Shown here: in pieces, positions 8,012 through 16,334 of the stretch | Numbering within the stretch: position 1 is the stretch's first letter | How the letters are laid out: every line of letters starts with the position of its first letter | Origin: Hydrogenophaga palleronii_A | GTDB lineage: Bacteria; Pseudomonadota; Gammaproteobacteria; Burkholderiales; Burkholderiaceae_C | Assembly (NCBI RefSeq): GCF_031457455.1 | Contig: NZ_JAVDWU010000001.1 | Span: 744,001 to 808,000, forward strand | Direction of reading: 5' to 3' | Length of the DNA: 64,000 bases | The notes under the pieces: generated by a model | Database searches by the model: none | Told to the model about the DNA's origin: nothing | What the model saw: the letters and a program-made list of their open reading frames with translations, nothing else | Program-made: the position numbers and the translations under genes

Positions 8012-9199
8012 TTAGCCCATGCGGCAGCCGGTGGCTGGATCGGCCACGGCCTTTTGCGCAATGCCGATCACCTTGTTTTCCTTGTTTTCGACCTTGCGCA
8101 GGTACATGTCCTGGATCGGGTTGTGGGCCTTGCTCATCGTCCACTTGCCGCGTGGGCTGTCGATCACGGCACCTTCCATGGCGGCATACAGCGCCTGCTT
8201 GTTGCTGATGTCGCCCTTGACCGCGTTGGCACCTTTGATCAGCAAAAGACCCGTGTCGTAACCCTGCACGGCATACACGTCGGGCTGGGCGCGGAAGGCC
8301 TTGGCGTATTCCAGGCGGAATTGCTTGTTGCGGGGGGTGTCCAGCGAATCGCTGTAGTGCATGGTGGTCAACACGCCATCGGCGGCCGGGCCTGCGGCGT
8401 CCAGCACACCTTCGGTGAGGAAACCGGAACCGTAGAGTTGGATGTTCTTGTTCAGACCGGCTGCGGCGTAGTCGCGCAGGAACTTCGCAGCACCACCGCC
8501 AGCGAAGAAGCAGGCCACGGCGTCCGGGTTGAGAGAAGCGATTTCGGTCAGCAGGGCCTGGAATTCCACGTTCGGGAAGGGCAGGCCCAGCTTTTTCACA
8601 ATGGTGCCGCCAGCTTCCGTGTAGCTCTTCTCAAAGCCTTCGAACGCCTCGTCGCCCGCAGCGTAGTTCCAGGTGATCCACACCGCCTTCTTGTGCCCGC
8701 GATCCACCATGGCCTTACCCAGCGCCAGCGTGGGCTGGGAGTTGGAGAAGGAGGTGCGGAACACATTGGGTGCGCACTGGGCGCGGGTGGCCACGTGCAC
8801 GCCTGCGTTGGGAATCAGGTTGAGCACACCACTGTCGCGGGCCACCTTGTGAATGCCCATCTGCACGCCGGAATGCACGGTGCCCACCAACACATCCACC
8901 TTGTCGCGCTGGACCAGCCGGGTGGCGTTCTCGATCCCTTTGGCGGGGTTCGATTCGTCGTCCACCTTGAAGAACTCGATTTCACGCCCACCCAGCTTGC
9001 CCCCCTGCTCATTGAGCGCCATGCGGAAGCCGTTTTCAATCGCCACACCGAGCTGGGCAAAGGTGCCTGTGTAGGGCAGCATGAAACCCACGCGGACCTT
9101 GTCAGACTGGGCTCGCACAATCTGGGGCAGCAGCAAGCCGGTGGACGCAGCGCCAATCACGGCGGCACTGCGGGTAAGAACAATTCGGCGGGTGGTCAT
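8012..9199 (-). CDS. Branched-chain/aromatic-type ABC transporter substrate-binding protein
   Basis: 395 residues. Periplasmic type I binding protein that delivers cargo to LivHM. The N-terminus has a twin arginine (TTRRIVLTRS), a hydrophobic core and a likely cleavage site after IVRA, so it is exported, possibly by Tat. The mature part begins KVRVGFMLPYTGTFAQLG, the usual start of the Peripla_BP_6 fold. The start at 9199 has AGGAGA eight bases upstream. The ligand is unknown; proximity to pobA favours hydroxybenzoate or a related aromatic acid, as in other importers of this clade. The terminator behind it suggests high relative expression. Confidence 0.88.
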   Translation of the reverse strand: MTTRRIVLTRSAAVIGAASTGLLLPQIVRAQSDKVRVGFMLPYTGTFAQLGVAIENGFRMALNEQGGKLGGREIEFFKVDDESNPAKGIENATRLVQRDKVDVLVGTVHSGVQMGIHKVARDSGVLNLIPNAGVHVATRAQCAPNVFRTSFSNSQPTLALGKAMVDRGHKKAVWITWNYAAGDEAFEGFEKSYTEAGGTIVKKLGLPFPNVEFQALLTEIASLNPDAVACFFAGGGAAKFLRDYAAAGLNKNIQLYGSGFLTEGVLDAAGPAADGVLTTMHYSDSLDTPRNKQFRLEYAKAFRAQPDVYAVQGYDTGLLLIKGANAVKGDISNKQALYAAMEGAVIDSPRGKWTMSKAHNPIQDMYLRKVENKENKVIGIAQKAVADPATGCRMG

Positions 9200-9308
9200 G
9201 GAATTCTCCTGTGGGTGGTTGGCCGGGATGCGATTGACTTTAGACGGGTGGTTTTGGATTGGCGATCCAGAATTACCCGTACTTGAGACCTGAATTGTTG
9301 AGGTATAA

Positions 9309-9337
9309 ATTTAATTCCCATTGGCCTTGGCGGTCAA
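9309..9337 (-). promoter_or_regulatory. Sigma-70-like promoter of the ABC importer operon
   Basis: On the minus strand TTGACC (9337-9332) is followed, after 17 bases, by TTAAAT (9314-9309). The predicted start near 9302 leaves a leader of about 100 bases before the binding-protein gene. The surrounding region 9200-9684 has no recognisable gene; it holds this promoter and the TGCA boxes at 9417-9430 and 9527-9540. Confidence 0.5.
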
Positions 9338-9416
9338 TGCCGCCGGTGAACCAGAATCTGGGCGCGAGTTGAAGCTGCTCAAAGGCACCATGCGGGCGGG
9401 CGACTGCAAGGAAAGA

Positions 9417-9430
9417 TGCTCTATATTGCA
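9417..9430. promoter_or_regulatory. TGC(T/A)-N6-TGCA box, distal copy 1
   Basis: TGCT-CTATAT-TGCA. Its core CTATATTGCA is the exact reverse complement of TGCAATATAG in the box at 9527-9540. Repeated near-palindromes this far upstream of a transporter promoter suggest a transcription-factor site. TGCA-N6-TGCA resembles the operators I recall for BzdR/BoxR-type regulators of anaerobic and box-type benzoate degradation; this link is tentative. Confidence 0.4.
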
Positions 9431-9526
9431 TTTTCTGGGTAAGTCCTGTGTCGGTCTGCGCTGCCTTCTTTGTACCTGAGCCGGCGTCGTCGTTGCCCGG
9501 CAGTGGCCTCAATGGCGCCAATAGCG

Positions 9527-9540
9527 TGCAATATAGTGCA
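9527..9540. promoter_or_regulatory. TGCA-N6-TGCA box, distal copy 2
   Basis: TGCA-ATATAG-TGCA, lying within the longer inverted repeat GTGCA..TGCAC at 9526-9541. It is 110 bases from the sister box. It could serve the importer operon on the minus strand or the peptidase gene on the plus strand. Confidence 0.45.
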
Positions 9541-9684
9541 CATTGCCGATTTTCGTCCCCGGGAAAACCCTTTGATCCCGGCGGGATGAACATGCACCAC
9601 AGCCCCCGATTGGTGCTGTGCAGGTGCCATGTTGCATTCCGATGCAGACGCGCACGGGGCAGCGATGGGTGCGACACTTCCTGC

Positions 9685-10536
9685 ATGAACAGGTCTTCCC
9701 ATTCCAAAAGTCCGCGATCTCAAGCTTCTGCAGATTCAGCGGCCGGCAGCATCCCGGTCGACCCGCTGTTTCTGGCTGCGCCCAGGGTTTCTTCGTTTCA
9801 CGGAACGCAGGCATTGACGAACGCGAGCGGGTTCTTCTTTGAACGTGAAGACAGGCTGTTTCTGGTGACCAGTCGGCACGTGGTGATCGACGAGGACACG
9901 AAACACTTTCCAGACCGCCTGGAAATCGAGCTGCACACCGATGCCAGCAACCTCACCTTGTCGACCGGCTTTTCCATGCTGCTGTACCAGGAGGGTGAAG
10001 CGGTCTGGCGGCAGGGGAGTGACAGCGGCGGCGACATCGACGTGGCGGTGTTGGAGGTTGACCGCAGCGCACTGCCGAAGGCGGCCGTGATTCGTGCCTT
10101 CTCACCGGCACACCTGCAGACGGCTTTTGGTGAAGTGCACCCCGGCGAGTCCTTGTTGGTCGTGGGATTCCCGCTGGGCTTCCACGATGCGCTGCACCAC
10201 CTGCCGGTACTGCGCTATGCCGTGGTCGCATCGCCCTACGGCATCCGCTTTCAGGGGCAGGGGTTCTTTCTCACCGACGCCCGCACCCACAGAGGCACCA
10301 GTGGGGCGGCCGTGGTGATGCGTGATCACTCGCCCGGTGCTGCCACCGCCGCATTGCCCTGGAAGCTGCTGGGCGTGCACTCGGCGCGCATGGACATGGG
10401 TGATCGCGATCTGGTGCTGGACGAATCGCTGGGGCTCAACTGCGCCTGGTATGCCGACATCCTGCTCACACTGACCGAGCCACGAGAGCGCACGGGCGCC
10501 GCGCCGGGCTCAAGCGCCAGGGCGGTCACCTCTTAG
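9685..10536 (+). CDS. Trypsin-like serine peptidase, no export signal
   Basis: 283 residues from the ATG at 9685. A chymotrypsin-fold triad is readable: His65 in TSRHVV, Asp119 in GGDIDVAVLEVD, and Ser206 in HRGTSGAAVV, the GxSG nucleophile. The frame stays open upstream to about 9448, but that part is Cys/Arg-rich and unlike the family. No signal peptide or PDZ domain is visible, so it is probably cytoplasmic, unlike DegP/DegQ. Neighbours give no functional clue: divergent from the importer operon and convergent with an RND pump. Specific substrate unknown. Confidence 0.75.
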   Translation: MNRSSHSKSPRSQASADSAAGSIPVDPLFLAAPRVSSFHGTQALTNASGFFFEREDRLFLVTSRHVVIDEDTKHFPDRLEIELHTDASNLTLSTGFSMLLYQEGEAVWRQGSDSGGDIDVAVLEVDRSALPKAAVIRAFSPAHLQTAFGEVHPGESLLVVGFPLGFHDALHHLPVLRYAVVASPYGIRFQGQGFFLTDARTHRGTSGAAVVMRDHSPGAATAALPWKLLGVHSARMDMGDRDLVLDESLGLNCAWYADILLTLTEPRERTGAAPGSSARAVTS

Positions 10537-10628
10537 GGCTGTTTTGTGGCGTTTGGCTGTGCCCGTGTGCGTACGGGTGGCAAGCGCATGGGCGGCACAC
10601 ACCCGCACGATGGGCGATCACATCCCGA

Positions 10629-13600
10629 TCAAGCCGCCACTTCTGTGGAGAGTGCTGATCTGGCGGCCTTCAGCCGCTCGCCTTTGCGCCGCATGAAGGC
10701 CAGGAAAAGCAGCGGTACCACGAACAGCGTGAGCAGGGTGGAGAACGCCAGACCCCAGACGATGCTGGCAGCCACCGGCCCCCAGAGGAGACTCTTGCCG
10801 CCAATGCCGAAGGCCAGCGCAAACAGGCCGCCGATCGTGGTGGTGGTGGTGATCAGCACAGGCACCACGCGGCGTCGGCCGGCCTGGATGATGGCATGAA
10901 TGGCGCCCATGCCGCGTTCCAGCCGGTCATTGGCGGCGTCAATCAGCACGATGGCCGAGTTCACCGCGATACCGGTGAGCGCGATCACCCCGTACAGCGT
11001 GTAGAGCGACAGCGGGTTGTTTGAAATGGCCAGGCCGAACGCCACACCCGTGAAGGCCAATGGCACGGTCACCAGGATCATCATGGGTTGGAAATAGCTC
11101 TTGAACTGTGCCGCCAGAATCAGGTAGATCAGGCCCAGTCCCAGCAGGAACAGCACCTGCATGGCGGCCAGGCTTTCTTCGATGTCTTCGAGCTCGCCAG
11201 AGAAGTCGAGGTCTATGCCCGGATGGCGCAGGCGGATGCTTTCCCATTCGGCCTTGATGAAGTCGTTGGCAACCTTGGTGTCAGTGACTTCCTTGTCCAG
11301 GTTGGCCTCCACCGTGGTGGTGCGGCGCAGGTTGTAGTGGCGGATGAAGCCGCGGCCGGGCATGGCTTCGGCTTGCACGAGCGCACCCAGGCGCGTCACG
11401 CTGCCGTCGGGCAAGGCAATGGGCTCGTCGAGCAGGCTGTCCGGGTCCACCCTCAGGGCGTCGCCTTTGAGCAGCGCCTGGTCGGACCGCACCCGCAGCT
11501 CCACCTTGTCGCCACCGTCGCGGGTGAAGGCCACCACTTCGCCGTCCACGGAAAGGCGCACCAGGCGAGCCACTTGAGCGGCGTTCAGGCCGGCCTTGCG
11601 CACGGCTTCGTTGTCCAGCGTGATCTGCAACTGATCACGGCCGGGCAGGTTGTCGTCTTTCACGTCGGTGGCGCCGGGAATGCGCCGCACGATGGCCTTG
11701 AGCTCATTGGCAGCGGCCTCGATCTGCTCGAAATCGTCGCCCCTTACCTTCACGCTGATGGCCTTGCCCGCAGGCGGCCCACCCGAGAGGACGGTGAAGC
11801 TCTTGGTGCCGGGCGAGGTCATGGCCTCCACCTCGGCACGCATGCCATCCACCACGTCGGTCACTTCGCGTGCGTCTTCGGTGCGCGGATTGAGTGACAC
11901 GAACACCTGCCCGTACATATCGCCATACACCACGTCGGTTTCGGTGAATTTGATGCCGGCCGTGGAGGTGACGGCGCGGGCTTCGCCATTCGGATCGACG
12001 CCCTGCAGGCGAGAGCGCACCACTTCCTCGACGCGCTGGGTCGCCAGCAGCGTGTCTTCCAGGGTGGCGCTCTCGGGCATGTCCACGTTCACATAAAACG
12101 CCCTGATCGGGTCAAACGCGAAGAACTGAACCCGGACCACCCCGCTGACCAGCAGCGCCACGGCGGCCACCACGGCCAGCACGCCCACGGTAGCAAAGCG
12201 TTTGGGGCGACGCAGCGTATAGGCCAGCGCCTGCCCATAGCGCAAACGCAACCCTCGATTGAATCTTTCTCGCCAGCGTTGCACGCGGGTTGGGCGATCG
12301 AATCGCAGACCGACCGCGCTCACATGCACCGGCATCATCCAGAACGCTTCCAGCAGCGAGATCAGCAGAGCCAGGGTGACCACGAACGGAATCACGAACA
12401 TGAACTTGCCAACGATGCCGGGCAACAGCATCAGCGGCAGAAAGGCTGCCATGGTGGTGGCCACCGAGGCCAGCACGGGTTTCCAGACTTCGGCAATGGC
12501 GTCCAGGCTGGCTTCCAGAGCGGCCTGACCCCGCTGCATGCGATAGAAGATCGCCTCGACCACGACCACCGCATCGTCCACTAGCATGCCCAGGGCGATC
12601 ACCACGCCCAGCAGCACCGAGACGTTGACCGTGTAGTCCATGGTGTTGAGGACGGCAAACGTCCCCATCAGTGAAAACGGAATGCCGATGGCCACCAGCA
12701 TGCCAATGCGCCACCCCAGGAACAGCCAGCACACCGCCAGCACCATGATCACACCGTAGAGGGCGTTGGTTTCCATCACGCCGATGGCCTCCCGCGTGGG
12801 CACGGTCTGGTCATCGGTGAGCACCAGTTCAAGGCCGAGTTCGGTCAGCACCTGGTTTTCACGTTCCATGAAGGCCTTGAGCTGATCTACCAGTTCCAGC
12901 GTGTTGGTGCGCGTCTTCTTGGTGATGGCCATGGAAATCCCGTCACGGCCTTCGGTGGCCGCGAGTTGCGAGGCGGGTGCCCGCGCGCGTTCAATGCGGG
13001 CCACTTCGCCCAGTCTGGCCGAAACACCAGGACGGCCGGATGACATCACCGGCAGATTGGCCAAGGCCTGCGGATCGGTGACCACGCCCTTCACGCCCAC
13101 CGACCAGGCCCCGCTCTGGGTCTTGAGCGTGCCACCAGTGGTGTCGCGCCACCAGCTGGACAGCGTGTCGGCCACATCGGTGGACAGCAGACCGCGCGCG
13201 GCCAGCGCCTGCGGATTGGGGCTGACCAGGATTTCGGGATCGCGCAGGCCCACGGCCACCACCGTGTCTACCCCTGCGATGCGCTCGATGCTGGATTGGA
13301 TGCGGCGCGCGTTGACCCGCAGGGTTTCGTCGTCGGCCTGGCCCATCAGAATCATCGTCGCAGTGGGAAACCCGTTGCTGGTCGTGATCTCCAGGATCAC
13401 TGGGTCTTCTGCGTCGGATGGCAGTTCACTGGATGTCTTGCTCTGGATTTCGCGGCGCAGATCGGCCATGCGCTTGTCGAAGGTGCGCTCGTCGATTTCG
13501 CGGAATCTCACCAGCATGCTGGAGACGTTCTCGCGCGAGTTGGAGAGAACGAACCGCACGTCGGCGACGCCCTTGATGGCGTCTTCCAGTGGGTTGGTGA

Positions 13601-13787
13601 TCAGCCGTTCGACGTCTTCTGCGCTGGCGCCGGGCAGGGCGGCCGTGACGGCGACCCAGTTGAAGTTGATCTCCGGGTCTTGTTCGCGGGGCATGGTCAG
13701 GTAACTGACCAGCCCGAGCAGCAAGACCACCGTGAAGGCGATATTGGCCAGCGGGTGGTTGGTGAGCAGGGCGCGCATGAAGGGCAT
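10629..13787 (-). CDS. RND-family efflux permease
   Basis: 1052 residues. Inner-membrane proton-driven pump with the usual 12 membrane segments and two large periplasmic loops (residues about 35-335 and 555-870). The proton-relay pair is present in GMLVDDAVVVVE in TM4. The TM10 segment reads ALTGIAVNSAIVLIDAANDR, without the lysine of AcrB, which is common outside the AcrB/MexB clade. It is the last gene of the minus-strand unit after its adaptor (83-base gap). No outer-membrane channel gene is near, so it must borrow one. The substrate cannot be predicted. Confidence 0.92.
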   Translation of the reverse strand: MPFMRALLTNHPLANIAFTVVLLLGLVSYLTMPREQDPEINFNWVAVTAALPGASAEDVERLITNPLEDAIKGVADVRFVLSNSRENVSSMLVRFREIDERTFDKRMADLRREIQSKTSSELPSDAEDPVILEITTSNGFPTATMILMGQADDETLRVNARRIQSSIERIAGVDTVVAVGLRDPEILVSPNPQALAARGLLSTDVADTLSSWWRDTTGGTLKTQSGAWSVGVKGVVTDPQALANLPVMSSGRPGVSARLGEVARIERARAPASQLAATEGRDGISMAITKKTRTNTLELVDQLKAFMERENQVLTELGLELVLTDDQTVPTREAIGVMETNALYGVIMVLAVCWLFLGWRIGMLVAIGIPFSLMGTFAVLNTMDYTVNVSVLLGVVIALGMLVDDAVVVVEAIFYRMQRGQAALEASLDAIAEVWKPVLASVATTMAAFLPLMLLPGIVGKFMFVIPFVVTLALLISLLEAFWMMPVHVSAVGLRFDRPTRVQRWRERFNRGLRLRYGQALAYTLRRPKRFATVGVLAVVAAVALLVSGVVRVQFFAFDPIRAFYVNVDMPESATLEDTLLATQRVEEVVRSRLQGVDPNGEARAVTSTAGIKFTETDVVYGDMYGQVFVSLNPRTEDAREVTDVVDGMRAEVEAMTSPGTKSFTVLSGGPPAGKAISVKVRGDDFEQIEAAANELKAIVRRIPGATDVKDDNLPGRDQLQITLDNEAVRKAGLNAAQVARLVRLSVDGEVVAFTRDGGDKVELRVRSDQALLKGDALRVDPDSLLDEPIALPDGSVTRLGALVQAEAMPGRGFIRHYNLRRTTTVEANLDKEVTDTKVANDFIKAEWESIRLRHPGIDLDFSGELEDIEESLAAMQVLFLLGLGLIYLILAAQFKSYFQPMMILVTVPLAFTGVAFGLAISNNPLSLYTLYGVIALTGIAVNSAIVLIDAANDRLERGMGAIHAIIQAGRRRVVPVLITTTTTIGGLFALAFGIGGKSLLWGPVAASIVWGLAFSTLLTLFVVPLLFLAFMRRKGERLKAARSALSTEVAA

Positions 13788-13870
13788 GGTGAAGCCTTGA
13801 GCCTGGGGTGGTCTTGTGGACGATCGATCCGGGGTACCGGGATGGGGAGCGGAGGCAGCGCCGCAAGCCG

Positions 13871-15004
13871 TCAGTTGGCGGCGGGGCGCGACTCGATGGC
13901 CTGACCGTTTTGCAGGGCTTCATGGCCACGCACCACCACGCGCGCGGTTCCACTCAGGCCGGGAGGCGCAGGTGTGGCGCGGCTTTCCTGGGCGCCGGGG
14001 ACCGGAACAAAGCGTGCGGTGGCCTGAGCGCCATCACCTTGCACCACAAACACACCCATGGCACCGTCGCGGCGCACCATGACCGATGGGGGCAAATGCG
14101 GTTGGCTCTCCTGCCAGCGCAGCGTGCCGCTGGCCCCGGCGGCGGGCGCGCTGGCGGCGTCCACAAATGCCAGGCGGGCCGCCCGGGTGCGCGCGGGTGC
14201 GGTGACCGCGTCAGACACACGCAGCAGCCGCACCGCAAACTCGCCTTCGCGGGTGTGGAGCTGCAGGTCGGTGGCGTTGCGCAAACCGGTCACGTCGGAC
14301 GGGCTCAATGTCGCGTTCACTTCGTTGTGCCCCGATTCCACCAGCACGTACAGCACCGTGCCCGGTGCCACGGCCTCGCCAGTCTGGGCCATGCGTTCGC
14401 GCACCGTGCCCGCAAAGGGTGCCACCAGCTTCGTCTTGGCAAGCTGTCGTTGCTCGGTCGCCAGCTGGGCGCGCGCACTGTTGACTTCGGTTTGCAACAG
14501 CGCCACCTCGGTCTCGCGCTGGCCAAGGGCCTCCTGGGAGAAGAAGCCTTGCGCCACCAGTTCACGGGAACGTTGCAGCTGCGCCTGAGCCAGCTTCAAC
14601 CGGGACTGGCTGGCATTCAGGCTAGCCTGTGCGCGCTGCACCGCCAGTTCGTAGTCGCGTGGATCGATCTGGGCCAGCAATTCTCCGCGCTTCACCGTGG
14701 CACCCACGTCGGCACCCCAGCGCTGCAGCGTGCCCGACACTTCCGCCGAAAGCCTGGATTCGTTGCGCGCGACCACTTCGGCTGGCGCTTCGCGCTTGGG
14801 CAGCAGCCAGACCTGATCGAGCGCACGGGTTTCCACGGCGGTCCGCGTGGCAGTGGCCGACTCGGCGCCCGCAGGTGGTGAGCCATTGGCGGACTGCGCA
14901 ATGGCGGGGCTGTTGAAGAGGGAAAGCGCCAGAACCATGGCAGGCAGTGCAACTGGCTTGACCAGGGGCAGGTTTGCAGAAACGCGAGGGGTGGCAATCG
15001 ACAT
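13871..15004 (-). CDS. RND efflux periplasmic adaptor (membrane fusion protein)
   Basis: 377 residues from the ATG at 15004. The N-terminus MSIATPRVSANLPLVKP leads into a hydrophobic stretch ending NSPAIAQS, a cleavable signal peptide. The barrel-sandwich halves (GADVGATVKRGELLAQIDPR and KLVAPFAGTVRERM) flank a helical hairpin of about 80 residues (YELAVQRAQASLNASQSRLK onward). It links the RND permease encoded just downstream to an outer-membrane channel. It lies 81 bases after hpnC on the same strand and may be co-transcribed with it. Confidence 0.9.
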   Translation of the reverse strand: MSIATPRVSANLPLVKPVALPAMVLALSLFNSPAIAQSANGSPPAGAESATATRTAVETRALDQVWLLPKREAPAEVVARNESRLSAEVSGTLQRWGADVGATVKRGELLAQIDPRDYELAVQRAQASLNASQSRLKLAQAQLQRSRELVAQGFFSQEALGQRETEVALLQTEVNSARAQLATEQRQLAKTKLVAPFAGTVRERMAQTGEAVAPGTVLYVLVESGHNEVNATLSPSDVTGLRNATDLQLHTREGEFAVRLLRVSDAVTAPARTRAARLAFVDAASAPAAGASGTLRWQESQPHLPPSVMVRRDGAMGVFVVQGDGAQATARFVPVPGAQESRATPAPPGLSGTARVVVRGHEALQNGQAIESRPAAN

Positions 15005-15085
15005 GAGACGTCCTGAATGAATGGGTCGGCTGGTCAGCAGGTTGGAAATGCGCGTGTGCATGGCCGTGGCGTGAGGCTGTCTTGG

Positions 15086-16063
15086 TCACATCCACAGTGC
15101 ACGCCAGATCAGGTGCGGCAGATCCGCGCGCTGCAGGCGCGGGCGTGTGAGCCAGCTGCGGTGGTCGATGGCCGCGATACCGTCGAGGATGCGAAGACCG
15201 CCTTGTACCACCAGACGGAGCTCCCATCCAGCGCGCCCTGGCACGCGCAATGCCAAAGGGGCGCCCTGCATCATGAGTCCGCGGGCGTGGGCGCAGAGCT
15301 CACCCACCACGGCACGCGCTGCGTGGTCGGGCAGGGGGGCGTCTGGCAAGAAGTCGGTGATTCTGGCACCGTGCCGCTGCAACATATCCTGGGGCAGGTA
15401 GCAGCGCTGGCGGGGCAGGTCGATGCTGATGTCCTGCCAGAAGTTGATGAGTTGCAATGCGCTGCAGATCTGGTCACTTTGCTGCAGAGAGGTCTCGTCG
15501 CTCACGCCATACAGGTGCAGCAACAGGCGCCCCACCGGCTGGGCTGACAGCCGTGTGTAGTCGAGCAGTTCATCGACGCTGGCATAGCGGTGGGTGCTTG
15601 CGGTGTAGCGCACGTCCTGTTCAAAAGCGCTGATCAGGTCGTGAAGCAATTGCAAGGGCAGCCCGTGTTCCCGGAGTGCAGCGGCCAAAGGGCCGAACAC
15701 GGTCGGCCACTGGGAAACCAGTGCGGGTGGCCGTGGTTCAACGGGTCCTTCGGCGCGCGCATCGGCAGGCACATCGGTTGAGGCCGTGTGTGCATTGTTC
15801 ACCCCCATGGCGCATGCGTTCAGTGCAGCACGGTAGCGTGCCAACTCGGCCAGGCGAGCCGGGGCGTCGGCAGGCCCTTCGTCAGCGATGTCGTCGGCGG
15901 TGCGGGCGAAGTGGTAGATCGCCATCACGGCCGGTCGCAGCCGTGCCGGGCACAACAGCGACGCCACGGGGAAGTTTTCGTAGTGGCCCACCCCTTGCGT
16001 GAGCGGTGTGGTGCGTGTCGCAGGGATCACCGCGACGGGGTGTACGGACGGGGGCGAGTTCAT
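15086..16063 (-). CDS. hpnC: Hydroxysqualene synthase HpnC
   Basis: 325 residues from the ATG at 16063. Squalene/phytoene-synthase fold. VGHYENFPVASLLCPARLRP at residues 25-44 is the HpnC-type N-terminus; TADDIADE (first Asp-rich motif, 57-62) and FWQDISIDLPRQRCYLP (second) bind the Mg-diphosphate. In the bacterial three-step route HpnD makes presqualene diphosphate, HpnC makes hydroxysqualene and HpnE reduces it to squalene for hopanoids. Neither hpnD nor hpnE follows here, unlike the usual hpnCDE order; instead an RND adaptor comes next. A longer frame to 16237 would run over the promoter of the divergent RND operon. Confidence 0.88.
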   Translation of the reverse strand: MNSPPSVHPVAVIPATRTTPLTQGVGHYENFPVASLLCPARLRPAVMAIYHFARTADDIADEGPADAPARLAELARYRAALNACAMGVNNAHTASTDVPADARAEGPVEPRPPALVSQWPTVFGPLAAALREHGLPLQLLHDLISAFEQDVRYTASTHRYASVDELLDYTRLSAQPVGRLLLHLYGVSDETSLQQSDQICSALQLINFWQDISIDLPRQRCYLPQDMLQRHGARITDFLPDAPLPDHAARAVVGELCAHARGLMMQGAPLALRVPGRAGWELRLVVQGGLRILDGIAAIDHRSWLTRPRLQRADLPHLIWRALWM

Positions 16064-16214
16064 GGGCGATGGGATGGATGCGGTATCGGTGGCGGATTCC
16101 AAGAGGCCTGCGGCAGTGTGCCCGTCCAGGTGCCGCCGATCTTCAGCGGGTTGTGGCTCTTTGTCTGCGATCAGAAATGGCCTTTCTCCGGGGTCATGCG
16201 TTTGCACTACAATT

Positions 16215-16243
16215 TTGATTACTAACCAGTCAGTCATTAATAT
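16215..16243 (+). promoter_or_regulatory. Sigma-70 promoter of the plus-strand RND operon
   Basis: TTGATT (16215-16220), a 17-base spacer, then TAATAT (16238-16243). Both hexamers are near consensus. The predicted start near 16250 lies about 85 bases before the adaptor gene. The spacer holds the palindrome ACTAACCAGTCAGT. Confidence 0.7.
16221..16234. promoter_or_regulatory. TetR-type operator inside the RND promoter spacer
   Basis: ACTAACCAGTCAGT is an imperfect palindrome (ACT.AC..GT.AGT) between the -35 and -10 hexamers. TetR-family repressors of efflux operons bind ACTNAC-like palindromes in this position and block RNA polymerase. No tetR gene lies in the window, so the repressor would be encoded elsewhere. 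Confidence 0.5.
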
Positions 16244-16334
16244 AGCCGCCGCAGTGCGGGCAAAACCCGCCGGGTTTGCGGCCCGGTTTCGCCGGTCTTT
16301 CGACTTTTACTGACATTCATCAAAGCGACCAGCC

